A program made the position numbers and the translations under genes. From an uncultured Salinimicrobium sp. (GTDB lineage Bacteria > Bacteroidota > Bacteroidia > Flavobacteriales > Flavobacteriaceae): a DNA stretch of 10,991 bases. Of this stretch, positions 1-6,597 are shown one piece after another. The stretch covers positions 1-10,991 of the forward strand of contig CAMPJY010000093.1 in assembly GCA_946887025.1 (NCBI GenBank). The letters are read 5' to 3'. The notes below the pieces were generated by a model, which saw nothing but the letters and a program-made list of their open reading frames with translations, searched no databases and was not told the origin of the DNA. Positions within the stretch are counted from its first letter, which is position 1; each line of letters opens with the position of its first letter.

Positions 1-56
1 ATCTCGATTCTCCCGATTTTGAGTCCCGTATTCTCGAATTCCTGAATCTTTAAACC
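1..56. other. Intergenic low-complexity stretch
   Basis: This is non-coding DNA at the left edge, built from degenerate variants of short words such as 'attctc', 'cccgat' and 'ctcgaattc'. I see no gene, promoter or terminator in it. It may be the worn end of an intergenic repeat that starts outside the window. No function can be assigned. Confidence 0.35.
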
Positions 57-59
57 AAT

Positions 60-240
60 CGCCAAAGGATTGGGCTAAAGCCCGGAGAAGGGTGGATTAT
101 CTTAACACCCGTCTTAAAAGACGGGGCAATTCAGTAATAGAACAGATCGAAGGTTTTTAATGAATTGCCTCCAGCTTCAGCTGGAGAATCAGAAATCCAT
201 TCCCACCTGTTGGGGCTTTAGCCCAATTGCGGATTGCAAA
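60..240. repeat. Compound palindrome of REP-like hairpins (BIME/MITE-like)
   Basis: Four short hairpins with 2-nt loops lie in about 160 bases: 72-83 (GGGCT/AGCCC), 108-125 (CCCGTCTT/AAGACGGG), 169-186 (CTCCAGCT/AGCTGGAG) and 213-224 (GGGCT/AGCCC). They are arranged symmetrically. The 15-mer at 69-83 is the exact reverse complement of 213-227, and GGCAATTCA at 125-133 is the reverse complement of 161-169. Both pairs centre near 147, so the block is one long imperfect palindrome. The inner hairpins occupy mirror positions but have different stem sequences, each still fully paired. This resembles REP/BIME elements mobilised in trans by RAYT (IS200/IS605-like TnpA) proteins. The family assignment is an inference because no transposase gene is present here. 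Confidence 0.7.
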
Positions 241-290
241 TCCAGAGCTAAATGTTATCCTTTAAGGCGGGCCACTCAACAAAAGCAGAT

Positions 291-321
291 AAAAAATAAA
301 GGCTGCCTTTTCAGGCAGCCT
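291..321 (-). terminator. Rho-independent terminator of the transaldolase gene
   Basis: The stem GGCTGCC/GGCAGCC (301-307 with 314-320) has a 6-nt loop. Read on the minus strand it is followed by TTTATTTTTT at 300-291. It lies about 30 nt past the transaldolase stop codon and fits an intrinsic terminator for that gene. Confidence 0.85.
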
Positions 322-351
322 CAATATTTCTTCGAAAGCAAAATTTATATA

Positions 352-1005
352 TTAGTTTCCCTTGCGATGATCTGCCAGGAATTTTTCTAAACCTATATCT
401 GTCAAGGGATGGTTCATCAGGCCAACTATTGATGACAAAGGTCCTGTCATCACATCAGCTCCAATTTTGGCACAATCAATAACGTGCATGGTATGTCTTA
501 CTGAAGCAGCAAGAATTTCAGTCTGGAAGCCATAATTGTCGTATATCAGTCTTATCTCCGAGATCAGGTTCAGACCATCAGTGGAGATATCGTCCAACCT
601 TCCAATAAAAGGGGAAACATAAGTAGCCCCTGCCTTGGCTGCAAGAAGCGCCTGTCCTGCTGAAAATACCAGGGTACAGTTGGTTTTTATTCCCTTATCA
701 GAGAAATATTTGATGGCTTTCACCCCATCCTTTATCATAGGTACTTTAACTATGATCTGCTTATGAAGCTTTGCAAGCTCCTCTCCTTCCCTGATAATCC
801 CCTCGTAGTCGGTGGCAATTACTTCGGCACTGACATCCCCGGTGACTATCTCACAGATCTTCTTATAATGAGCAATAATATTCTCTTTCCCGGTTATCCC
901 TTCCTTGGCCATTAGCGAAGGATTGGTAGTAACCCCATCCAGCACCCCAAGTTCCTGGGCTTCCCTGATCTGGTCTAAATTTGCGGTATCAATAAAAAAT
1001 TTCAT
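352..1005 (-). CDS. tal: Small-type transaldolase (TalC/MipB family)
   Basis: This is a complete 217-aa single-domain class I aldolase barrel of the TalC/FSA family, whose members are about 215-220 aa. Transaldolase moves a dihydroxyacetone unit between sedoheptulose-7-phosphate and glyceraldehyde-3-phosphate in the cytoplasmic non-oxidative pentose phosphate pathway. Visible features are the N-terminal FIDTAN with Asp6, TTNPS at 26-30, the Schiff-base lysine Lys87 in IIVKVPM, and [11 protein letters not shown] at 109-119. Glu61 and Phe133 stand where E. coli fructose-6-phosphate aldolase has Gln59 and Tyr131, which favours true transaldolase activity even though databases often name such proteins fsa. 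The start matches the family N-terminus. No Shine-Dalgarno is present, only an A-rich leader. It lies downstream of the SDR gene on the same strand with a 38-nt gap. Confidence 0.93.
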   Translation of the reverse strand: MKFFIDTANLDQIREAQELGVLDGVTTNPSLMAKEGITGKENIIAHYKKICEIVTGDVSAEVIATDYEGIIREGEELAKLHKQIIVKVPMIKDGVKAIKYFSDKGIKTNCTLVFSAGQALLAAKAGATYVSPFIGRLDDISTDGLNLISEIRLIYDNYGFQTEILAASVRHTMHVIDCAKIGADVMTGPLSSIVGLMNHPLTDIGLEKFLADHRKGN

Positions 1006-1038
1006 AGTGTGTTTGTTTTAAGAAAAGGACTTATTGTT

Positions 1039-1046
1039 CAAAATTA
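1039..1046 (-). promoter_or_regulatory. Possible -7 box for the transaldolase gene
   Basis: On the minus strand this reads TAATTTTG, a full match to the Bacteroidetes -7 consensus TAnnTTTG. Its TA is part of the SDR stop codon. It would give a leader of roughly 25-30 nt for the transaldolase mRNA. No good -33 TTG is found 19-20 nt upstream, so it could be chance in AT-rich DNA. Confidence 0.4.
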
Positions 1047-1865
1047 CAACTTATAATGCTTTAAGAGCAGTCGCTCGTACATTTTATCGGGGAGTATCCT
1101 TTTAAGAACCACGGAAAACTTCTGCATACTGTCCCCCACTTTATAATGTCCGCGGGGATGTTTTGTATTGATGATCTTAAGAACAGCATCCGCCATCTCC
1201 TGAGGGTTCTTCCCCTGATCCACATGCTGATTCATTAATTCAAGCGTATTCCCATAAGCCTCCCTGTAAGGAGAATCTTCAAGAACCGGGGCATGATATC
1301 TTCCCGCTGCAATATTGGTGGCAAAATCTCCGGGCGCCACATTCACCATGTCTATATTAAAATTCTTCAGTTCCATCCTGTACGCCTCCGTGGTAAGCTC
1401 CAGGGCACCTTTGGTTGCTGAATATATCCCGCGGAAAGGCAGGCCCATATAACCGGCTATGGAGGTAATATTAATGATAAGGCCTCCCCCGTTTTCCCTC
1501 ATGTCTGGCAACACCGCCTTTATCACCTGCAGGGGACCGAAAAGGTTGGTATCAAAAGCTTTCTTGATCTCCGAATCAGGAGTTTCCTCTATAGGACCCG
1601 TAATCCCTACTCCTGCGTTATTAATGAGAACATCAATTTTGCCCGTCACATCAAGGACTTCACGAACTGCCGAAACTATGGTTTCCGGGCTGGTAACATC
1701 CATGGCGACAAGGGGGAAAGAAAAAGTTTTTTTGGAATTTTTCGGATTCCTGCTGGTACCAAATACCCTGAATCCGTTCTTTTGAAGATGTTCTGCGATT
1801 GCTTTTCCGATTCCAGAGGAGGCCCCTGTAATAAGGACGACTTTGGAAGGATCTATTTTATCCAT
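1044..1865 (-). CDS. Short-chain dehydrogenase/reductase (SDR), classical type
   Basis: This is a complete 273-aa cytoplasmic NAD(P)-dependent oxidoreductase. The Rossmann glycine motif TGASSGIG is at 13-20 and NNAG is at 82-85. The catalytic tetrad of classical SDRs is intact: Asn107, Ser135, Tyr148 and Lys152 (YSATK). After Arg34 the segment continues GTSRNP; basic residues here usually point to NADP(H) preference. The C-terminal part (about 185-273) contains the long substrate-loop region and a basic tail typical of SDRs acting on lipid-like or steroid-like substrates, but the substrate cannot be read from sequence. The gene begins 36 nt after the SRP RNA on the same strand and has no clear promoter of its own, so read-through from ffs is possible. 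Confidence 0.92.
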   Translation of the reverse strand: MDKIDPSKVVLITGASSGIGKAIAEHLQKNGFRVFGTSRNPKNSKKTFSFPLVAMDVTSPETIVSAVREVLDVTGKIDVLINNAGVGITGPIEETPDSEIKKAFDTNLFGPLQVIKAVLPDMRENGGGLIINITSIAGYMGLPFRGIYSATKGALELTTEAYRMELKNFNIDMVNVAPGDFATNIAAGRYHAPVLEDSPYREAYGNTLELMNQHVDQGKNPQEMADAVLKIINTKHPRGHYKVGDSMQKFSVVLKRILPDKMYERLLLKHYKL

Positions 1866-1889
1866 GAGACTGATAAAATTTGAGGTGCA

Positions 1890-1901
1890 AAAACAAAAAA
1901 A
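1890..1901 (-). terminator. ffs: T-tract ending the SRP RNA
   Basis: Read on the minus strand, the closing helix of the SRP RNA (GGCAAG...CTTGCC) is followed directly by TTTTTTTGTTTT. The terminal stem of the RNA plus this tract can act as an intrinsic terminator, though the stem is long and interrupted. Leakage would feed the downstream SDR gene. Confidence 0.6.
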
Positions 1902-1995
1902 GGCAAGCTACCCACATCACACCGCTACGACCACTTACCCTTGCTGCGTTCCCGCCCTGGGGGATTCAGCAGGAGCTGGTTGTGTGGGACTTGCC
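1902..1995 (-). ncRNA. ffs: 4.5S signal recognition particle RNA (small bacterial SRP RNA)
   Basis: The minus strand contains the SRP RNA helix 8 core: CCCCCAGGGCGGGAACGCAGC followed by AAGGG, with the conserved GGAA tetraloop and the asymmetric-loop bases that bind the Ffh M domain. The ends pair as GGCAAG at the 5' end with CTTGCC at the 3' end, giving the expected single hairpin of about 94 nt. The RNA works with Ffh and FtsY to target nascent membrane and secreted proteins co-translationally. A perfect TAnnTTTG box lies five bases upstream. An open reading frame on the opposite strand through this region is spurious. Confidence 0.95.
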
Positions 1996-1999
1996 GATG

Positions 2000-2029
2000 C
2001 AAATATACGACCTTTCATACTTCCTGCAA
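2000..2029 (-). promoter_or_regulatory. ffs: Bacteroidetes-type promoter of the SRP RNA
   Basis: On the minus strand TTG (2029-2027), a 19-nt spacer and TATATTTG (2007-2000) match the Bacteroidetes sigma consensus TTG-N19-TAnnTTTG. The box ends five bases before the paired 5' end of the RNA at about 1995. This calibrates the distance from box to transcription start for the other promoters in the window. Confidence 0.85.
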
Positions 2030-2071
2030 GCATTTTCTAAACTGAATTAATTAAATTATCTTGCTGTAAAA

Positions 2072-2079
2072 TAATTCTG
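2072..2079 (+). promoter_or_regulatory. Weak -7-like box before the glutaminyl cyclotransferase gene
   Basis: TAATTCTG matches seven of eight positions of TAnnTTTG. It ends five bases before the ATG, the same offset as between the ffs box and its start, so the mRNA would be nearly leaderless. No convincing -33 element is present. Confidence 0.3.
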
Positions 2080-2083
2080 AAAA

Positions 2084-3151
2084 ATGAAATTTTCTAATTG
2101 CCTGCTGCTGTTATTTTTAGGGTTTTTTATGCTCTCCTGCGGAGAGAATGCAGCTAATAAAAAATCAGCATTTTCCATTAATTTCATCAATGACACCGAA
2201 GAATTTCAGCTGGGAGATACCCTGAAGGCGGAAGTAAAACCGCTAACAGAAAAGAATATTGATTCCGTTGCCTATTTTCTGAATGGAGAAAAAATTTCAG
2301 GGCCCCAAGGAAGCGAAAACCTTTCCATGGTACTTTCTGAAGAAAAACTGGGAAAATGGGATCTTATCGCAAAAGTGTATTCAGCAGGCGAAGAATCTGA
2401 AATAAAAGAGGAGATCACCATCCTTAATGATTCCCCCCCTGTCACCTACACCTATAAAATTATTGCCACCTACCCGCATTCTTCCGAGGCCTATACACAG
2501 GGGCTGGAATTTTATCAGGATACACTTTATGAAAGCACCGGACAGTACGGGGAATCTACCCTGCGGAAGGTTGATCTTGAAACAGGAGAGGTCCTGAAGT
2601 CCGTTGAGTTGGATAAATCCTATTTCGCAGAGGGAATGACCATTCTGAATGATAAAATATATCAGCTCACCTGGAGGGAACGCGAAGGTTTTATATATGA
2701 TGTCAATACTTTTGAAAGAATTGGCAGGTTCGCCTACAATCAGAGTAAGGAAGGCTGGGGGCTCACCAACGATGGGGAAAAATTGTATAAGAGTGATGGA
2801 ACTGAAAAGATCTGGATCCTCGACCCTGAAACCCTTGCCGAGGAAGGATACATTCAGACAGTGGCCCACAATGGAATAAAAACCCAGTTAAATGAACTGG
2901 AATGGGTAGAGGGGAAAATATACGCCAACACCTATCAGCACAATGGAGTTGCCATAATAAATCCGGAAAATGGAGCTATTGAAGGAGTCATCAATTTCAG
3001 CGGCCTCGCGGACGAGCTGGGTAATAAGGCAGAGCTGGATCCCTCCAATGACGTGCTCAACGGGATTGCCTATAATAAAAACACGGGAAAATTATATGTC
3101 ACCGGAAAGAACTGGGACAAGTTATTTGAAGTTGAAATTGTGAAGAAATGA
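2084..3151 (+). CDS. Lipoprotein with glutaminyl-cyclotransferase (plant-type QC) beta-propeller
   Basis: This is a complete 355-aa lipoprotein. Residues 1-19 form a signal peptide ending in the lipobox MLSC, with Cys19 as the lipid anchor. Residues 20-118 are an extra N-terminal part with short beta-strand-like segments, perhaps an Ig-like domain. Residues 124-355 match the papaya/plant-type glutaminyl cyclase family (Glu_cyclase_2), a five-bladed propeller that converts N-terminal glutamine to pyroglutamate. Family landmarks are AYTQGLEF at 136-143, FAEGMT at 181-186, LTW at 195-197, GWGLTNDG at 224-231, LNELEW at 269-274 and LNGIAY at 325-330. The product is probably tethered in the periplasm or on the outer membrane and acts on exported peptides. 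Its stop codon overlaps the start of the thioesterase gene (ATGA), so the two are translationally coupled. Confidence 0.92.
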   Translation: MKFSNCLLLLFLGFFMLSCGENAANKKSAFSINFINDTEEFQLGDTLKAEVKPLTEKNIDSVAYFLNGEKISGPQGSENLSMVLSEEKLGKWDLIAKVYSAGEESEIKEEITILNDSPPVTYTYKIIATYPHSSEAYTQGLEFYQDTLYESTGQYGESTLRKVDLETGEVLKSVELDKSYFAEGMTILNDKIYQLTWREREGFIYDVNTFERIGRFAYNQSKEGWGLTNDGEKLYKSDGTEKIWILDPETLAEEGYIQTVAHNGIKTQLNELEWVEGKIYANTYQHNGVAIINPENGAIEGVINFSGLADELGNKAELDPSNDVLNGIAYNKNTGKLYVTGKNWDKLFEVEIVKK

Positions 3152-3558
3152 AAAATATCCCTGCAGAAACATATTCCCACAGGAGAACGGTGGAAGAGGA
3201 CGACCTGGATGAGTTAAAGCACGTAAATAATGTGCGCTATGTCCAGTGGATCCAGGATATAGCCAAGGAACACTGGGAAGTCAGAGCCACCAGCCAGCTG
3301 AAAAATGATTTCTTCTGGGTGGTCATTCGGCACGAGATCGATTACAAAAAAGAAGGGCTTCTAAACGATGAGCTACTAATCGAAACTTTCGTGGGAGACA
3401 CCACCTTTGTTACATCTGAAAGGTTTGTGAACATCAAAAAAGCAAGCACCGGCGAACTTCTGGTTGCAGCAAAATCGGTATGGTGCCTGCTCGACACCAG
3501 CACGAAACGCCCCACCAAAATAACACCCGAACTTACCGAGGTATTCCACAAACAATAA
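3148..3558 (+). CDS. Acyl-CoA/acyl-ACP thioesterase, hotdog fold (4HBT/YbgC-like)
   Basis: This is a complete 136-aa single hotdog domain. The N-terminal DLDELKHVNNVRYVQW (19-34) is the 4HBT-type signature DxDxxxHVNNxxY, with Asp21 in the position of the catalytic aspartate. The rest shows the strand pattern of the fold (WVVIRHEIDYKKEG, SERFVNI, AKSVWCLLD). Such enzymes hydrolyse acyl-CoA or acyl-ACP thioesters in the cytoplasm; the chain specificity is not readable. Its ATG overlaps the stop of the upstream lipoprotein gene by four bases, so it lacks its own ribosome-binding site and probably relies on coupled translation. A hairpin terminator follows 10 nt after the stop. Confidence 0.9.
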   Translation: MKNIPAETYSHRRTVEEDDLDELKHVNNVRYVQWIQDIAKEHWEVRATSQLKNDFFWVVIRHEIDYKKEGLLNDELLIETFVGDTTFVTSERFVNIKKASTGELLVAAKSVWCLLDTSTKRPTKITPELTEVFHKQ

Positions 3559-3563
3559 CAAAT

Positions 3564-3595
3564 AAAAAACCTGGCAACTCCTTGCCAGGTTTTTT
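3564..3595. terminator. Bidirectional terminator between the thioesterase gene and glyA
   Basis: A 10-bp stem (3568-3577 with 3582-3591) has a CTCC loop. It has an A-run on its left and a T-run on its right, so it has a U-tract in both directions. It ends the lipoprotein-thioesterase mRNA and is also placed to end glyA from the opposite strand. Confidence 0.88.
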
Positions 3596-3605
3596 GCTAT
3601 AAGTT

Positions 3606-3645
3606 ATCTGCGCAAATCTGCGCAAAAATCTGCGCACTCTGCGGG
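3606..3645. repeat. Short direct repeats, ATCTGCGCA x3 plus a partial copy
   Basis: Identical 9-mers lie at 3606-3614, 3616-3624 and 3628-3636, followed by a degenerate TCTGCGGG at 3638-3645. The spacing is irregular (1 and 3 nt). They fill the gap between the terminator and the glyA stop codon. Function unknown; they resemble intergenic filler repeats rather than an array. Confidence 0.75.
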
Positions 3646-3650
3646 AACCA

Positions 3651-4925
3651 CTACCCATTGAACAGTGCTCTCCCCTTCATCATCTGATGAACCTCTTCTT
3701 TAACCGCATTTAAAGTTCCCTCATCTTCAGGATTTGACAACACCCTGTCCACCAGCTCCACAACTTTCGCCATGTCAGCTTCCTTAAGACCCCTGGTAGT
3801 CACGGCAGGCGTCCCAATTCGAATTCCCGAAGTTACAAAAGGCGATTTATCATCAAAAGGCACCATATTTTTATTCACAGTAATATCTGCCTTCACTAAA
3901 GCTTCCTCCGCCTCTTTCCCTGAAATATTCTTGTTTCTCAGGTCGATTAGCATCATATGGTTATCAGTCCCTCCGGAGATCACTCCGTATCCTTTATCCA
4001 TAAAAGCCGCTGCCATGGCCTTGGCATTTTTCTTCACCTGTACCGTGTAGTGCAGGAACTCATCTGTAAGCGCCTCTCCAAAAGCCACCGCCTTGGCTGC
4101 AATGATATGTTCCAACGGACCTCCCTGGTTTCCGGGGAAAACAGCAGAATCCAGAAGCGTGGACATCTTTTTCAGGTTCCCGTTCTTGAGTTTCAAACCA
4201 AAAGGGTTATCAAAATCTTCTCCCATCAATATCAGCCCTCCCCTTGGACCTCTTAAGGTTTTATGGGTGGTAGTGGTAATGATATGACAGTGCGGAACAG
4301 GATCTCCGAGAAGACCTTTTGCTATCAGTCCCGCAGGGTGTGCAATATCAGCGAAGAGAATAGCACCTACTTTGTCGGCTATTTCCCGCATACGTTTATA
4401 ATCAAATTCTCTTGAGTAGGCCGAGGCACCCGCAATGATCATCTGCGGCTTCTCCTTTTCAGCAATTCGCTCTACTTCATCATAATCTATCAGTCCTGTC
4501 TCTTTATTAACTCCATAGAAGACAGGATTGTAAAGTTTTCCGGAAAAATTCACGGGAGAACCATGGGTAAGGTGCCCTCCATGGGAAAGGTCAAATCCAA
4601 GGATCTTATCACCCGGTTTGAGGCAGGCAGCATAGACTGCGGTATTCGCCTGGGATCCCGAATGTGGCTGCACGTTCGCATAACTGGCGCCAAAAAGTTC
4701 CTTGGCCCTGTCTATCGCCAGTTGCTCCACCTCATCCACCACCTCACATCCGCCATAATAGCGTTTGCCTGGATATCCTTCCGCATATTTATTGGTGAGC
4801 ACAGATCCGGCTGCTTCCAGCACCTGTTCACTTACAAAATTTTCACTTGCAATTAGCTCTAAACCATTGAGTTGGCGTTGTTTCTCCTCTTCTATTAATT
4901 CAAAAATCTCTGTATCTCTTTGCAT
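3651..4925 (-). CDS. glyA: Serine hydroxymethyltransferase
   Basis: This is a complete 424-aa PLP enzyme of the usual bacterial length. It interconverts serine plus tetrahydrofolate with glycine plus 5,10-methylene-tetrahydrofolate, the main cytoplasmic source of one-carbon units. Visible features are ELIASENF at 23-30, [16 protein letters not shown] at 44-59, SGSQAN at 89-94, ADIAHPAGL at 192-200 with the PLP-contacting Asp193 and His196 region, and [14 protein letters not shown] at 217-230 with the Schiff-base Lys222. GNQGGP at 265-270 and GIRIGTPA at 367-374 are also present. The start agrees with the family N-terminus. It diverges from fahA across a 111-nt region that holds a promoter box for each gene. 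Confidence 0.98.
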   Translation of the reverse strand: MQRDTEIFELIEEEKQRQLNGLELIASENFVSEQVLEAAGSVLTNKYAEGYPGKRYYGGCEVVDEVEQLAIDRAKELFGASYANVQPHSGSQANTAVYAACLKPGDKILGFDLSHGGHLTHGSPVNFSGKLYNPVFYGVNKETGLIDYDEVERIAEKEKPQMIIAGASAYSREFDYKRMREIADKVGAILFADIAHPAGLIAKGLLGDPVPHCHIITTTTHKTLRGPRGGLILMGEDFDNPFGLKLKNGNLKKMSTLLDSAVFPGNQGGPLEHIIAAKAVAFGEALTDEFLHYTVQVKKNAKAMAAAFMDKGYGVISGGTDNHMMLIDLRNKNISGKEAEEALVKADITVNKNMVPFDDKSPFVTSGIRIGTPAVTTRGLKEADMAKVVELVDRVLSNPEDEGTLNAVKEEVHQMMKGRALFNG

Positions 4926-4951
4926 GGGTACTTATTTCGTTAAATATTCAC

Positions 4952-4959
4952 CAAAAATA
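4952..4959 (-). promoter_or_regulatory. glyA: -7 box of the glyA promoter
   Basis: On the minus strand this is TATTTTTG, matching TAnnTTTG. Transcription would start near 4947, giving a leader of about 22 nt. A clear TTG is lacking at the expected -33 distance, so the call rests on the box and its position. Confidence 0.5.
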
Positions 4960-4991
4960 ACAAATACATTCGGTTCTTACTTGGAAAATAA

Positions 4992-4999
4992 TATATTTG
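4992..4999 (+). promoter_or_regulatory. -7 box of the fumarylacetoacetase promoter
   Basis: TATATTTG is a perfect TAnnTTTG match, identical to the SRP RNA box. A weak TTCG lies 19 nt upstream (4969-4972). The predicted start is near 5004, leaving a leader of about 33 nt. It is back-to-back with the glyA box, 32 nt away. Confidence 0.6.
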
Positions 5000-5036
5000 A
5001 TTCCTAATCATTTTAACAATTCCAAGAAAACCAATT

Positions 5037-6323
5037 ATGCCTTTTACAGCAAATAATCCAAATAGAAAAACCTGGCTGGAAGTCCCAAAAGACTCTGATT
5101 TTCCTATCCAGAACATTCCTTTTGGCGTCTTCCTTACCCGGGACGATATTATTACTATAGGAACACGAATAGGTGATACCGCCATAGATTTGGGTGCCCT
5201 GCACCAGTTAGGCTATTTCGAGGGAATTCCGTTAACTGATGACATCTTTCTACAAGACACCCTGAATGATTTTATTTCCGATGGAAAAAAGACCTGGAGA
5301 CTGGTAAGAAACCGGATCGCACATATTTTTGAAGCGGAAAACCCGGCCCTTCGAGACAGGGAAGACCACCGACAGGTAGTGCTCTTCGGCCTAGACGAGA
5401 TCGAAATGCAGATGCCCGTTCAGGTGGGGGATTATACCGACTTTTATTCGAGTAAAGAACACGCCACCAATGTAGGCAGCATGTTCAGGGATCCTGAGAA
5501 TGCATTACTACCCAACTGGCTTCACATTCCCGTAGGTTACCACGGAAGAAGTTCCTCCATAGTACCAAGCGGTATCCCGGTTCACAGGCCACAGGGGCAG
5601 ACCCTGCCCGCAGGTTCAAAAGACCCGGTATTCGGCCCCTCTAAAAGAGTGGATTTCGAACTGGAGATGGCCTTCATTACCACCGACGCCAACCATTTAG
5701 GAGAACCCATACCCATCGAAGAGGCTGAAGATTATATTTTCGGCCTCGTTTTATTTAATGACTGGAGTGCCCGCGATATTCAGACCTGGGAATATGTGCC
5801 CCTGGGCCCATTCCTTGCCAAGAATTTCGCCTCCTCCATCTCCCCATGGATAGTGACGCTCGATGCCCTGGAACCTTTCCGCACCGCCGGCCCCGAGCCT
5901 GAAAAAGAACTCCTGCCCTACCTACAGTATAAAGGCAAGAAAAGTTTTGATATCAATCTTGAGGTTTCCATTACTCCTGAAAATTCAGAGGAAACTGTGG
6001 TTTCCAGATCAAATTTCAAATATTTATACTGGAACATGAGTCAGCAGCTGGCCCACCACACTATAAACGGCTGCCCTGTGCTATCAGGAGATATGATGGG
6101 TTCCGGCACCATCTCAGGTCCTACCCCCGATTCTTACGGCTCCATGCTGGAGCTTTCCTGGAAAGGGGAAAAACCGGTGAAGCTGAAGGACGGTTCAGAA
6201 AGGAAGTTCATTGAAGATAATGACACCGTTACCATGCGTGCTTTCTGTCAAAACGAAAAACACAGACTGGGATTCGGGGAGGTAAGCACCAAGCTGCTGC
6301 CGGTCTTCGAAAAAAAGAAATAA
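5037..6323 (+). CDS. fahA: Fumarylacetoacetase
   Basis: This is a complete 428-aa homologue of the eukaryotic-type enzyme, with the N-terminal SH3-like domain (about 1-120) and the C-terminal catalytic FAH fold. It hydrolyses fumarylacetoacetate to fumarate and acetoacetate, the last step of tyrosine/homogentisate breakdown in the cytoplasm. By alignment with mouse FAH from memory, the metal ligands are Asp135 (in DYTDFY), Glu208 and Glu210 (FELEM), and Asp242 (NDWSARD). The catalytic His142 lies in SSKEHATNVG, and Tyr168 in GYHGR lines the site. All are intact. The other tyrosine-pathway genes are not in the window. The gene appears monocistronic, with its own promoter box and terminator. 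Confidence 0.97.
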   Translation: MPFTANNPNRKTWLEVPKDSDFPIQNIPFGVFLTRDDIITIGTRIGDTAIDLGALHQLGYFEGIPLTDDIFLQDTLNDFISDGKKTWRLVRNRIAHIFEAENPALRDREDHRQVVLFGLDEIEMQMPVQVGDYTDFYSSKEHATNVGSMFRDPENALLPNWLHIPVGYHGRSSSIVPSGIPVHRPQGQTLPAGSKDPVFGPSKRVDFELEMAFITTDANHLGEPIPIEEAEDYIFGLVLFNDWSARDIQTWEYVPLGPFLAKNFASSISPWIVTLDALEPFRTAGPEPEKELLPYLQYKGKKSFDINLEVSITPENSEETVVSRSNFKYLYWNMSQQLAHHTINGCPVLSGDMMGSGTISGPTPDSYGSMLELSWKGEKPVKLKDGSERKFIEDNDTVTMRAFCQNEKHRLGFGEVSTKLLPVFEKKK

Positions 6324-6341
6324 ACCAAATACCTGTAAATT

Positions 6342-6373
6342 AAAAGAGCCGCTGAATCAGCGGCTCTTTTTTT
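6342..6373. terminator. Terminator after fumarylacetoacetase, probably bidirectional
   Basis: A long stem AAAGAGCCGCTGA/TCAGCGGCTCTTT (6343-6355 with 6357-6369) is followed by a T-run to 6373. On the minus strand the tail is shorter (TTTTAATTTA), so it may also stop transcription from the charged miniprotein gene whose stop codon lies at 6386. Confidence 0.88.
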
Positions 6374-6385
6374 ATCTTCAGACCA

Positions 6386-6589
6386 TTAAATATTACGGTC
6401 ACGTTCTCTTCTTCTTTGTTCTTCCCGTTCCCGCTCCATATTCTGTTCACGGTCGGCATCTTCCCGTCGCTGTTCATCCCGATCTCCGATTGCCTGCATA
6501 GGCTCCCGACCCTGGTTGTGCTCGCGATCCTGACGCCGTCTTTCTTCTTGTCGCTCTTCCTCTGTCCTTCTGTTTCTTTGATCTTCCAT
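6386..6589 (-). CDS. Arg/Glu-rich miniprotein with csbD-like leader
   Basis: This frame encodes 67 aa, mostly Arg, Glu, Asp and Gln, starting MEDQRNRRTEEER and ending RRRERDRNI. It has one short less charged stretch (PMQAIGD, about 31-37). It has no Cys, Trp, Tyr or Phe and no signal peptide or membrane segment. It should be disordered or a highly charged helix. I do not recognise a family. Support for its being real comes from the leader: TTTTTAGGGTTAAAA on the plus strand lies nine bases before its ATG, and the csbD gene at 10248 has a nearly identical element at the same distance. Its codons 2-5 share 12 identical bases with codons 3-6 of csbD. It sits between a terminator and the YtxJ gene. 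An RNA-binding or stress role is only a guess. Confidence 0.55.
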   Translation of the reverse strand: MEDQRNRRTEEERQEERRRQDREHNQGREPMQAIGDRDEQRREDADREQNMEREREEQRRRERDRNI

Positions 6590-6597
6590 AATTATAG

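Noticed and set aside
160..390. A 76-codon plus-strand open frame in the left intergenic region
   Set aside because: It runs through the palindromic repeats, the transaldolase terminator and the end of the transaldolase gene. The peptide has no domain-like pattern.
1843..2040. A 65-codon plus-strand open frame across the SRP RNA
   Set aside because: It lies antisense to ffs and its promoter, and its composition follows the RNA helix. No family resemblance or independent signal supports it.
3606..3645. CRISPR array
   Set aside because: Repeats are only 9 nt with 1-3-nt gaps and there are no spacers or cas genes.
4926..5036. Riboswitch upstream of glyA
   Set aside because: The leader predicted from the -7 box is only about 20-25 nt, too short for a glycine, SAM or THF riboswitch, and no conserved core is visible.
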